Source: Diplonema papillatum | Taxonomy: Eukaryota; Euglenozoa; Diplonemea; Diplonemida; Diplonemidae | Assembly (NCBI GenBank): GCA_030068145.1 | Contig: JAPJBO010000025.1 | Location: 474,501 to 538,500 of the forward strand | Reading direction: 5' to 3' | Length of the DNA stretch: 64,000 nucleotides | Shown here: one piece after another, positions 51,191-61,358 of the stretch | Numbering within the stretch: the first letter of the stretch is position 1 | Layout: each line of letters opens with the position of its first letter | The notes under the pieces: generated by a model | The model's database searches: none | What the model saw: the letters and a program-made list of their open reading frames with translations, nothing else | What the model was told of the DNA's origin: nothing | Made by a program: the position numbers and the translations under genes

Positions 51191-52441
51191 GCAAACAATA
51201 GGTCAAAACCCACAATCTGTGCGCCGCCCCTTTCCCCCATACATATACGGGATTGTCGAAAACCCGCGAAAATTCTCGAGCTGTCCGGCGGCGAGCGCGC
51301 GCAGGCGCGGGCGGACAAAGAACTGATCTTGCAGTCTTCGAAGCCCTTGTTAATTGTCGGAAACACGAAAGAAAAGCTAGCTTCAAACAAACTTCCGCCG
51401 GTAGAGTAACCCTGCCCCCAAGATATCAAACCCGCCGTCGTCGGGAGAAAAAGATGAACTCCCCCTGAATCTTCACAAACAAACACAAGGTCGAAAACCA
51501 CAATCTGTACGCCGCCCCCTTCGGGATCGTCGGAAACCCGCGAACCGATGTCGATGACGACGGACCAGGCGACGCGGGACAGCGGCAGGACGCCGACGGA
51601 CAGCGCGACGACGTCAGTCTGGCGGAGCCGCCAGCAGAAGACGCCGAAGCGGGTCAGCGACAATAAGCTTTCGCGGATCACGGCGCGGGTCGAAGCGCTC
51701 GTGCGGCGGCGGCGCCGGGCTGTCCGGCGGCGAGCGCGCGCAGGCGCGGATGGACATAGAACTGACTTGCAGTCTTCGAAGCCCCTGTTAATCGTCGGAA
51801 ACACGAAAGAAAAGCTAACTTCAAACAAGCTTCCGCCGGTAGAGGAACCCTGCCCCCAAGATATCAAACCCGCCGTCGTCGGGAGAAAAAGATGAACTCC
51901 CCCTGGTCGAAAACAATCTGCACGCCGCCCCCTTCCCAAACGGGATCGTCGGAAACCCGCAAAAAAATAAACGCTAAAAAAGGAACCGCGAACCGATGTC
52001 GATGACGACGGACCAGGCGACGCGGGACAGCGGCAGAACGCCGACGGACAGCGCGACGACGTCAGTCTGGCGGAGCCGCCAGCAGAAGACGCCGAAGCGG
52101 GTCAGCGACAATAAGCTTTCGCGGATCACGGCGCGGGTCGAAGCGCTCGTGCGACGGCGGCGAGCGCGCGCAGGCGCGGGCTGACGTAGACCTGATCTTG
52201 CAGTCTTCGAAGCCCCTGTTAACCGTCGGAAACACGAAAGAAACTTCAAACAAACTTCCGCCGGTAGAGTAACCCTGCCCCTAAGAAATCAACCTGTCGT
52301 CGGGAGAAAAAGATGAACTCCCCCTGAATCTTCACAAACAAACACAAGGTCGAAAACCACAATCTGCACGCCGCCCCCTTCCCAAACGGGATCGTCGGAA
52401 ACCCGCAAAAAAATAAACGCTAAAAAAGGAACCGCGAACCG
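51191..52441 (+). repeat. Partial tandem copies of leader and exon 1 of the coiled-coil gene
   Basis: Three copies precede the intact gene. Copy 1 (about 51191-51470) has the leader motif but only a late piece of exon 1 (GAGCTGTCCGGCGGCGAGCG to TCTTGCAGTCTTCGAAGCCC). Copies 2 (ATG 51548) and 3 (ATG 51996) have the leader, the start of exon 1 and the same break point: after CTTCGAAGCCCCTGTTAA the sequence jumps to TCGTCGGAAACACGAAAGAA, itself like the leader, instead of continuing to CTCTCCAACCGGG. Repeat length is 446-448 bp. The arrangement mirrors the 14-21 kb array. Confidence 0.9.
52348..52441 (+). promoter_or_regulatory. Shared leader motif upstream of the coiled-coil gene
   Basis: AGGTCGAAAACCACAATCTG, CACGCCGCCCCCTT, then AACGGGATCGTCGGAAACCC and the ATG 93 bases on. 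It matches the motifs at 41581 and in each unit of the 14-21 kb array. Confidence 0.45.
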
Positions 52442-53412
52442 ATGTCGATGACGACGGACCAGGCGACGCGGGACAGCGGCAGAACGCCGACGGACAGCGC
52501 GACGACGTCAGTCTGGCGGAGCCGCCAGCAGAAGACGCCGAAGCGGGTCAGCGACGCGATGCTTTCGCGGATCACGGCGCGGGTCGAAGCGCTCGTGCGG
52601 CGGCGGCGTGGCGGCGCCGGGCTGTCCGGCGGCGAGCGCGCGCAGGCGCGGGCGGACATAGAACTGATCTTGCAGTCTTCGAAGCCCCTCTCCAACCGGG
52701 ACCTCTCCCTCATCGCCGGCAGGTGCTGCTCGTCGGAGCGCTCGACGCCGGTGCTGGGCGACGACGGAAGCACGGTGTCCTCGGTCCTCCCCCCTGTGCA
52801 CACCCGCCGAACCGACAGCTCGCTGCCCAACGCAGCGGGCAGACCCGCCGCCCACTTAACGCCCGCTGACATCGTCTCCCTCAATTCCGCGTACCGCGCC
52901 CCCAGCAGCAGCTGCAACAACAACAACAACTACAACAACAACATCACCGACGACGACGAATCGTCGGCTCCGGAGCGCCGCCATTACCTGCCGTCGCGGC
53001 CAGTGGACTCCTCACCGCCGGCTGAGTTCCACGCGGGCCGTGCTTGGGCGCTCGGCATCAAAAGCGACGTCGAGCGGTTCCACAAGGAGCAGCAGGAGGT
53101 GCGGCGGGCGCAGAAGCTGCGTAAGAACGAGCACCGGAGCGTGCTCGAGCGGCAGATGGAGGAGCGGCGGGCCGCGGCGGCTCGGGCCCGGGAGGAGGAG
53201 CTGCGGTGCGACGCCGGCGGCGAAGAGCAGCGGCCGGAGGACGAGAAGCTCAAGCGGCTGCAGAGCGACGAATTCCGGGAGGACGTGCTCAAGGCGAACG
53301 AGGCCATCTTACACGCCAAGCTCGCCACGCACCGCCGCGAGGTCGAGGAGGACCAAGCCCTCGCAAAGGCCATGGCAGAACAACTCGCGCACGACAGGCA
53401 GCGCGACGCTAT
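52442..53412 (+). CDS. Coiled-coil protein (possible axonemal/cytoskeletal), exon 1
   Basis: First of four exons whose phases all agree (2, 2, 2), giving 523 residues. Residues 1-60 are Ser/Thr/Arg-rich. A low-complexity stretch includes an Asn run (NNNNNYNNN, about 160), then HAGRAWALGIKSDVERFH and a long charged helix (KNEHRSVLERQMEERRAAAA and on) that continues across the next exons. The donor is AT|GTATGG at 53412/53413. The run-on reading to 53554 enters a repeated segment with TGCTAGCATCAAACATG and is not used. Long Arg/Glu/Lys/Gln helices of this type are common in trichohyalin-plectin-homology proteins of cilia and basal bodies. The role is inference. Confidence 0.75.
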
Positions 53413-53461
53413 GTATGGCAGAGAACCCTCGCACTCCCGCCTTCGAAGAAGACTTGGCCTG

Positions 53462-53615
53462 CTAGCATCAAACATGCATGAGAGGCGACCCTTTCGAGGA
53501 AGTGAGTCGCCGGAAGCACCGGCTTTTTCACATGCTAGCATCAAACATGCATGAGAGGCGACCCTTTCCTGTCTTGTAACAGAGGAAGTGAGTCGCCGGA
53601 AGCACCGACGTTTTC
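53462..53615. repeat. Direct repeat of about 75 bp in intron 1
   Basis: Two copies beginning TGCTAGCATCAAACATGCAT and containing AGTGAGTCGCCGGAAGCACC; the second has a 14-bp insertion (CTGTCTTGTAACAG). The TTGATGCTAGCATCAA relative at 45320 shows that it is dispersed. Confidence 0.8.
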
Positions 53616-54064
53616 ACAGTGGAAAGACCCCCACTGGCTCAGTCGTCTTAGGCGGCCCGGTGCAGTCAGTGCTGCCCAACACGAACAACCCCAAGAAGCG
53701 CAGATAAACCTCCAATATCTCCACCTTTCCATGGGAAAAGCAAGTTCGACCGAAGGGCAAGCAAACCACCACCGGGCTTCGACTGGGGTCGTCTCAGAAA
53801 CTGTCTGGGTTTGGTGCAAGCGTTCGGCAGAAAAGAATAGCTATTCTGTATCCCCGACAAAATACCCTCACCAAGGACTAAATAGATTGTCACAGACACT
53901 GGTCCACCTGCACACCGACTGCTCAGAACAAGAAACACACCGACCGCTTAGAACAAGAAACAGTCTCATAATATGCGAACCTCCTTTACGGCACTACAAG
54001 ATTACCCATTCATCGACGAAGATCGCCCAGAGACTGTAAAGTCCCGGGCGATCTTTCACTCCAA

Positions 54065-54176
54065 AAAGTCAGGCGCTTCTGTTTTGGTTGTGCGTGCCGG
54101 TTGATCGTTTTCCCACTTGTATTTACCCTGTGTCATTTTCAGGTAAGTTTAGCCTGCACAATACATTAAAGGGCAA
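54065..54176 (+). repeat. Dispersed repeat family B, copy 4 (in intron 1)
   Basis: CAGGCGCTTCTGTTTTGGTTG through CCCACTTGTATTTACCCTGT and TAGCCTGCACAATACATT, lacking the middle GAATTCTGATCAACC part. Confidence 0.65.
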
Positions 54177-54207
54177 AAAGAGTGAAAAACAACGCTACAA
54201 AACGCAG

Positions 54208-54273
54208 GAAGAAGCAGGACAAGCGGAAGAAGATGGAAGAAATGGGCGAATTGATGAAAGTCCGAGAGAGAAG
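54208..54273 (+). CDS. Coiled-coil protein, exon 2
   Basis: 66-bp exon between AACGCAG and AAG|GTACAAC. In the phase set by exon 1 it reads (M)KKQDKRKKMEEMGELMKVRE R, continuing the charged helix. Both splice sites and the frame agree with exons 1 and 3. Confidence 0.65.
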
Positions 54274-54342
54274 GTACAACTTTTAACTTTCCCTACTTTG
54301 CATCATATCAGCACCGCGTTTCTTGGCACGCGCCCCTGAACT

Positions 54343-54515
54343 AGGCTTTTTGTATAAGCACCTGTAGGAAATGCTTGAGGAGACTGCCAGTTGCGAAAGA
54401 TTAAAGGAGGTAAATGTGCTGTAGCCCACACGAAACACAGGGCCCACTTTGTAGCTGTATTGTTTTCTCCCCCTCTAGCTTCCTTCGAAATGAGCACAAG
54501 GCAGTCCCTCGAGTG
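54343..54515 (-). mobile_element. A-tailed SINE-like element in intron 2
   Basis: CTTTTTGTATAAGCACCTGT at the left (tail side), ending near AGGCAGTCCCTCGAGTG. A deletion removes the TGAATCTGGGTTCAGTGG part seen in other copies. Confidence 0.65.
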
Positions 54516-55001
54516 TTTTTCAGCTGTACCGGTACGACTTTCTTCGCAGTGAACGGAACCAATCTCAGCACAAAAGCGCACGACAAGAGGAGAATACTGC
54601 CTGGTGCAAATACCAAGTAGACAGACCGCCACCTACTGACCTCTGCTGCGGAGGCCTACCTTATGTACAGTATGTGGATGGCCGAAACCACAAACGAACA
54701 ACAACAAAAAAGATGACACCTTGGAGACCGCGCTGCGTACAAGGTTATCCCAATGCCGAAGGTCGCTCAGACTAGTATAAAGCGAGCTCAGTCTTACCAA
54801 CTTTGGACCTCTTAGACCCCAGTCAGTGTGTTGGACACACGGCACGGGCTAGCCCGGGCTGATTCTGCAGTATACCAGGATGTTCAGCTTGGACAAGGAA
54901 TGCACTAAACCCGTGGTCGCTTCGTACCTAGCAGTAGCATGGGACAAATGACGTCTTCAAGCGCGTTTACAACGTTTTTACCATCACTAACCCCGCGACA
55001 G

Positions 55002-55076
55002 CATGCTCGAAATCAAGATGAAGGCCCGAGAACAAGAGAAGGCAGCGTCTCTGAAGCACTTGAGCTTGCTCGAAAA
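55002..55076 (+). CDS. Coiled-coil protein, exon 3
   Basis: 75-bp exon between CGCGACAG and GAAAA|GTATGTTG. It reads (S)MLEIKMKAREQEKAASLKHL then SLLE(K), helix-forming throughout and matched in phase (2 on both sides). Confidence 0.65.
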
Positions 55077-55856
55077 GTATGTTGTGGACTCGTCTCTTTT
55101 CTAGCAAACGTGTTTGAGCACCTTCGGTGCGTCTAGGGGGGTCGAGTGAAGACCTAAAGAGACGCAAGAGGTATCGGGCAACAAGCCCTGAGTGTTTGAA
55201 GTCCACTTGCTTCAGAAGCAAGGTTGGACGGGGACGATTCGGAAACTTAAGGATTCGGAGTTGGAAAAATGACGCAGGCGATTCCTCCCTCTTCCTTCTT
55301 CCCGACCTCGCTCCTCTCTCTCGGAAAAGGTCAGCGCGGAAGCGACGTGAGAACATGCAGGTGGGTAGGGGCTGGGGCTACCCCCGCCCCTGTTTGCCCA
55401 GGGGCCGCACCGCGAGACTTGTTTTGATGCGGTTTCTCTTCCGAAAACGGTAGTGCGCAAGCGGCGGCTACGAGAGCACCTGTACGGTACACGGTAGAGT
55501 GCACCGACACAAGGTCAACCTGATTACATTGATACCTCTTTCCTGGGGAAAAACGAGTGAGAAGGGGGGGGGGGTGCTGGAGGAGTCGCGAATAATCGCG
55601 TCAATTGCGCACCACAGGTTCTTCCTGTGTTGGAAAGTTGCGCGCAGCACGCCGTTAACCACTGCTGCCCTCAATGCCAACGCCTTGGTACTAAAATCAA
55701 TCGTTGTTTTGGCGTACTCGCACGTGTTTTTTTTGGATTCGCACACCTGCTGCTCACGATGCGAGAGTCGGTGCTAAGAATTAGTTGTGTGAATCCGAAG
55801 AATGCTGAGCAGGCACGGCGACTGCTTTCCGGTGAACGTACCCCTTTAATAAACAG

Positions 55857-56316
55857 GCTGGAGAGGGACCGAAGCGTCGTCAGGCAGCGCCGCATGAAGG
55901 CGTTCAACGACCACCAGGCCGTCGTGGACGGGATGGCGGGGATGATGAATAAGAAGGGGGACCAAAGCTGGATCAACCTGGGCGACGTGCAGGCCGAGCG
56001 GCAGGAGCACGCCTCCGCGCAGGAGACCCTCGAGCAGGAGCGGCGGGACCAGGAACAGAAGCGGCTGCAGATGGTCACGCTGACCAAGGAAGGCCTCGAC
56101 AAGCAGCTCGCCGAAAAGGCGAAGCTGCAGTCGCGCGAGCACCTGCGCGAGCAGGCCGTCCACGAGCAGCTCCTGAGGCACCTCCGCCGCGTCGAGGAAA
56201 AAGAAACCATGCGCACCCAGCGGCGCAGGCAGCTGGAGCGCGAACACAAGCAGTCCCTCGACCAGCAGGTACTGCTCCGCAAGCTCGAGCGCACCAAAGA
56301 GCTCGTCCGCGTCTGA
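55857..56316 (+). CDS. Coiled-coil protein, last exon
   Basis: The acceptor is CCTTTAATAAACAG at 55856. It completes (K)LERDRSVVRQRRMKAFNDHQ, then an unusual GMAGMMNKKGDQSWINLGDV segment that may break the helix, then continuous Arg/Glu/Gln/Leu coiled coil to TGA 56316. The helix register and composition fit exon 1. The upstream frame from 55627 is intronic shadow and is not used. Confidence 0.7.
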
Positions 56317-57600
56317 CGACGACCGACTTTCATTTCGATTTTTTTATGAGTACTTAGTTAGGGGACTTCACAAGGTTTCACAACGGAGTGACACAACACC
56401 CGAAACGAGTCGCACTCTTTCACTTTTCTCAACCCCCCGCCATACCCAAGCCTCTACGGTCAACCGGAGACTTTAAAATACCGACCTTCTAATCCACAAA
56501 TAACGCTAGTACGTTGGTGGCAGGTCAAGCGGCGAGAGCTGGGTCCCTGTGATGCCTCTCTAAGGGCTGCATCCTCGTGTTGTCGCCTTGTGGTGCATGA
56601 GGCGGCTTGGAGGCCTGGTCAACCTCCTCATCACTACAGAAGGCACAAACCTTTCGCGACCGTGATTGGACAGTCGGGATTGCCTGGGGGCGGGTCTCCA
56701 TGAAGAAGAGAACACTAAAGCACGACCTGCCCCCTGCGCCGGTGTCTCCGGCTACTGCTACAGACGGCACATACTACTACTGCCACAGATTGTTGCTGCA
56801 TAACTAGAGAGGTTTGTACCCCTGTTACGCGTGAAGAACAAGAAGTCATGTTTGGCCTGTTGATGCAGATCGTCCGCTACTTCGTTTATCAGTGCAAGCC
56901 CCAACTCCGGAAAATGTCCTTGGTGCCGTTTTTGAAAGACTCGGGCAGTTGGCCTCTGCGCGGTGGCTCGGCAGCGCACCGCGGAGTTGACGACAAAACC
57001 CAAGCCTTACGGGATCCACTAGTGCACTAGCTCAAACCGTGCTCCGATAGCACGCGATGAGCATCGGGAAGAACTTGCCCACCCGCGGTATTACCAGCAC
57101 CAGTAGCGTATGTTGGTGTTGCTGCTGCTCTTACGACGCTCGCAGTTGGTTCCGGAGTTTAGGTAGCAAAGCTTAGTGGGCATCCGCGTACTATTGGTAT
57201 TCAGAACGCTGGGAACCCCCTCGCATCAAGACCTGAGCTCTGTGAACGATGGTAGTGGTGTCTTGCAAGTAATCTCTTCATCGGATATAAAAGCGCTTAC
57301 GCGTACGCCACCCGATGTTGCTGTGATGAACTGCTCTCCCGCACGCTGCGTCTCGGATGAGAATGGTAGCTCATTGGCGCGCATTCCGGGACCGTGACTG
57401 GTTAGGATTCAAGGTTTGAAAAGAACCAAGATGAAGGTTCCGTCTGTCGCTCAAGTTTCCCCTCCAAGGCAAGTTGGTAAAGAAGAAGGAAAACAAATCA
57501 GAAGGCGACGCGCGTCGAAGACAGGAAGCTGGCGGAAACAACCTCGAAAGCGATCCCTCAGAAGTTTTTTTGACTGCTACTGTGCCACGATACTGCGCAA
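56317..57600. other. Intergenic, no gene recognised
   Basis: About 1.3 kb. Open frames are short and without domains. No RNA gene is visible. Confidence 0.4.
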
Positions 57601-57601
57601 G

Positions 57602-57775
57602 TGCGTGTGTTGGTTGTGTGTTGTGTGTGTGTGTGTGTTAAGAACCTATTTTGACGTGGTCCCCCTCTTAGCGAGAGTGCGTCAACGCGCGGTTTCTTCT
57701 AGGTTACTGCTGATGCCCCCCCGGGGCTGCTGATGGGGGCGTGGAGTATCATGCGGGCCGGAGTGGTGCTTGAGG
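57602..57775 (-). mobile_element. 5'-truncated LINE copy, variant subfamily
   Basis: (GT)n tract at 57604-57638, TTAAGAACCTATTTTGACGT, TTAGCGAGAGTGCGTCAACG, and the ORF2 end with minus-strand GGASAVT stop. It shares its diagnostic variants with the stub at 40434, showing at least two active subfamilies. Confidence 0.7.
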
Positions 57776-59600
57776 CAACATGGTCTTTCTTCCTCCGTCT
57801 CTCTGCACCGCTCTGGTCCATGGGGTCGGCAGTGTTCGGCTTCTGGACGTGGCACGGGTTGTGTGTGTGTGTGTCCCGAACTCGCCATGTGTGAAAGTTC
57901 ATGCGCTGGACGAGAAAGCGCAAGTCGTCTATGCAGCTTCTTTCACACCAAAGAAAATGTCTCAGGTGAAGCAGCCAGGCGAAAATAATTAGAGCGGGCA
58001 GCGGCTTCACCAGCTTCATGTCGCAAGACAACATTGCCCACGCGGATTGCTCCACGCAACTGCTCTATTTCGTGAATGGTGATAGCACCCGACAGGAGGT
58101 GGCACAAATCAACCGTGTCGCCCAGCAAAATGCGACCCCGGAGACTGCTGTGCTTGTGGCATGCGTATCAGGTTCACAGTCCGGTGTAAACTGCCGACAC
58201 GCTCCTTTCGGATGCGACTCACTTCGAAAGGTGGGTGGGGCGGGATCTTCCGGGGGAGGATGGACGGAGCATGGGGGATTGCCAGCTTCTCCATCCAGCA
58301 TTCAGCCCAAGACGGTGCGGTGTTAGCACAGCTTTGGCCACAGCTGAAAATCTTTGCATCGGCGGCACATCGCACCCGAGGCCGTGGCAAGCTCTTGCTT
58401 GGCCCGACTGGCTTTTCCAAAATCCTAACGGTCGGCAGTCGGCATAGGTCACGGTTTCCGAGTCCTGAGCCGCGATTCGCACGGCGGAGTGGCACGGGCC
58501 GTTGTCTCTTCAGTCAAGTCTCCTCTCTCTTTCCTTGCATATTTTCTTCCGTCCCTCTTTCCGCGGCCCTGTGCGCGTTGGAGTCATGGCGAGTGGGCAA
58601 CTTCCGTTGCGACTGAGCCTGCTCCCGCACATGGCTCGGCTTAACCGTTCTGACCATCACACACGTGTGGACACAATACCGAGAAATCTTATTCAACGTT
58701 GCTTCGCCTTACACCTTCTCTTTCGGCTGAGTTGCGCTGGATTCCTCCTCGGCGTATGTAGACAACAACGTTTGAGCAATGCTATCGTCGTCGAGACGAT
58801 CGGGGACAGCCCCTCCGAGTTGGATGAACAAAGAACGGCATGCACCCACGATCACGGCCAATAGCTGTCACCAGAATTCTGGTCCAACCGCGGTCAAATC
58901 CATTAGAAATTTTGTTCCAGATGCATTTTCAGGCCGGAAAAGCTAGTTTCACGTGGTTTTCCTTGATACCAAAATTTTGCATCAAAATGCGGCCACAGAG
59001 GTGGTCGCAAAATGGTTTTGTGGCTAACGTGGCAACCTTGTGGCGGACAGCAAGATGCAATCGTTGGTTATCGGGAATTCTGCCGCGTCGTCTTCCGGTC
59101 CAGTGAGATTTGATTGGCAGGCACAAGTTTGCGGACAAGACTCAAAGGGGCGGTTGGCTTGTGTGGAAACTGACGCTCCGCTTGAAAACATGCCTTTTCT
59201 TGCCTGTTTGATAGAGTGCACGTATTCGGACTTATGCCTGTACTGGACTGACCTTCTCCGACCTCAGACCAGGGCCCGCTGGCCACCGTGTACCACCCCT
59301 CAAACGCATCTTAGGAATTTTCCCCTGAACTATCTTCGACCGGCCGAAGTCGGGTTGCGGGCAGTATTCCGGGGGATTCCTGCCCTCGTGCTTAAAAGCT
59401 CGGTTCCAGCACCGCGCGTGCGACACAAGGGTGTCGCTACTATTCATCTGACCGTTGACCGAACGACGCCAATCGTAAATTTGTTGCATTAGTGTGATTG
59501 TCAGGCCTTCGACTACCCTGAGCAACGCACTAACGCCAATCAACGCACTAACGCCAATCAAATCATCGACAGCACGTGCTGGCGACGACGTCCATCAAAA
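57776..59600. other. Intergenic, no gene recognised
   Basis: About 1.8 kb. CGCCATGTGTGAAAGTTCATGCGCTGGACGAG (57888) is related to the 50080/50148 repeats. The inverted partner of the 48545 repeat lies at 59470-59530, with a duplicated CAACGCACTAACGCCAATC at 59523-59560. No supported gene. Confidence 0.4.
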
Positions 59601-59610
59601 CCCAATCGGA

Positions 59611-59625
59611 CATATAAATATGCAC
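59611..59625 (+). promoter_or_regulatory. TATA-like sequence before the cyclophilin gene
   Basis: CATATAAATATGC starts 50 bp before the ATG. Position and sequence would suit a TATA element, but whether this organism uses TATA boxes is unknown and no other gene here shows one. Confidence 0.25.
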
Positions 59626-59660
59626 AACCCACAGGACGGGGCGTGAGACGACACCCGAGC

Positions 59661-60530
59661 ATGTCCCGAAAGAAGTCGACGGCCGGCGGCCCGGCGCGCC
59701 CCGCCGCAGCGGTCCCGGAAGGGAACCCGAAGGTGGAGCTGGAGTACGAGTGCGACGGCCGCCCGCCTGTGGCCCTCGTGTTCGAGCTCTGTGCGGCGAA
59801 GTACCCGCGCACCGTCGACAACTTCAAGCAGCTCGTCGCCGGCGCCGGTGCCGCGGACAAAAAGAACAAGAAGACCGCAACCTACAGCCACACCCCCCTG
59901 CACCGCTGCACCGACTACATGGTACAAGGCGGGGACGTCACGTGCGTCGTCGACCCTGCGGCGTTAGGTCAAGGCAATCCGCCTGGCTGGAAAGGGCAGG
60001 AAAGCGTCTGGGGTGGGCTGTTCGACGATGAAAAATGCTGGGACGCGTTCCCCAACCGGGACGTGTTCCCGGAGGAGTCTGCGCTGGAGAGCGACGCAAA
60101 GGACGCGAAGGACGTCGACGCTTGCAAAAAGCTGTGCCTCGAGCGCGGGTTCGGGGGGTTCTCCGTGAAGGACGGGAAGGCCAGGTTCAAGCAGCGAACC
60201 GCGTCCGAATGCTGCTCGCACGTGGAACACAGCGAAGGCTGCACCGTGCACTCCTTCGACTTCGGTCCTTCCGCGCTGAAGCACGTGGCCGGGACTCTGT
60301 CGATGGCAAACAGCGGGCCGGACACCAACGGCTCGCAGTACGTCATCACCACGAAGCAGTGTGCTTGGCTCGACGGGCGGCACACTGCCTTCGGCTCCCT
60401 CGTTTCCGGTGACCTGAACGCACTTCACCAGCACATGCTCGCAGGGTGCGACGCGGATGGCGTCACGCCGCGGCCGTCTTTCTGCTACGTGAAGTCCGTC
60501 TCTGTGCTTGATCCGTCACCTCCAACATGA
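59661..60530 (+). CDS. Cyclophilin-type peptidyl-prolyl isomerase with PAN-like insert
   Basis: 289 residues from ATG 59661 (an in-frame GTG at 59643 is ignored). The cyclophilin core: [19 protein letters not shown] (about 38-56), [15 protein letters not shown] with the catalytic Arg82, [16 protein letters not shown] (214-229), [10 protein letters not shown] with W236 and H241. Between residues about 126 and 203, where ordinary cyclophilins have a short turn, sits a Cys-rich insert ([38 protein letters not shown]) whose spacing resembles a PAN/apple domain. It has no signal peptide and no introns. It should catalyse prolyl isomerisation; the insert may bind a partner, perhaps with a role in redox sensing. 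Confidence 0.85.
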   Translation: MSRKKSTAGGPARPAAAVPEGNPKVELEYECDGRPPVALVFELCAAKYPRTVDNFKQLVAGAGAADKKNKKTATYSHTPLHRCTDYMVQGGDVTCVVDPAALGQGNPPGWKGQESVWGGLFDDEKCWDAFPNRDVFPEESALESDAKDAKDVDACKKLCLERGFGGFSVKDGKARFKQRTASECCSHVEHSEGCTVHSFDFGPSALKHVAGTLSMANSGPDTNGSQYVITTKQCAWLDGRHTAFGSLVSGDLNALHQHMLAGCDADGVTPRPSFCYVKSVSVLDPSPPT

Positions 60531-61207
60531 GCCGCCAGCGTGAACAATTCAACAGTCGCGGCCCTGCCGCCCCTGGCGCGTTTCAAGCTGTTCCTGACTG
60601 CGAGCGGTTTGCGCGCCGCATCCGTGCCATCGACGGTGCCCGCGACGCGGTCTAAGTGGGGCCAGTGCACTTTGATATGCCACCTCCTACACGATTGTTC
60701 CTGCTGCTGCGACGAACATCTTTGCGCGTAGAGTAAAGGACAGAAGGAACAACAAGCAAGATGGGATCACCCACACGCGCAGTCGACCAAAAAGTGCCGC
60801 TATGAATGGGCCGAAGGGCCTCCTCGTGATTGCTTCTCACGTTCCCACGTGCCGGTTGTAAATCGTGCGAGGAAGACATCCGAATTAGTCGGCGCCGGAG
60901 TACCCGAATCTGCCAAACGAAGAAAGGATAGTATACGACTAGCAAACCCTGTGCAAACAAGTAACAAAAAGACAAGAAGACGAGGGAGCTAACCCGTACT
61001 AGACGCCCCAAGAGGCACCAGTGCCCGACAGGAATAAGAACAAGACAGAAGAAAATGGTGGACCAAATCTTGTTGCTGAGTCGTTTTCCGGGCCCAGAAG
61101 GGCGGTCCAGATGTATTTTGGGCTCTTTCCTTTTGGTACTCGTCGTCCCGCAGGTTGAAAACAAACGGCGCAAACAAAAACGAAGCCCCCTGTTGTTCTG
61201 ACCGTCG
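60531..61207. other. Intergenic, no gene recognised
   Basis: About 680 bp. The first 120 bp are GC-rich and exon-like (GCGGCCCTGCCGCCCCTGGC) with a short plus-strand frame, but no start context or family. The rest is low-GC. Confidence 0.4.
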
Positions 61208-61358
61208 GATTTTTTTTTTTTGTATAAGCACCTGTTTTGTAGGAAATGCTTGAGGAGACTGCCAGTTGCGATAGATCAAAGGAGGTAAATGTGCTGTAGC
61301 CCACACGAAACACAGGTAATCTGGGTTTAGTGGCGGGCGTAAGCGTTCAACAAAAAGT
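61208..61358 (-). mobile_element. A-tailed SINE-like element
   Basis: T11-12 run at 61209-61221 (the A-tail on the other strand), then GTATAAGCACCTGTTTTGTA and CCCACACGAAACACAGGTAA, ending in GGCGTAAGCGTTCAACAAAA. Close to the copy at 63781-63980. Confidence 0.7.

Noticed and set aside
53413..53554. Extension of coiled-coil exon 1 to a stop at 53554
   Set aside because: This part lies in a directly repeated dispersed segment and loses the coiled-coil composition. A GTATGG donor with the right phase precedes it.
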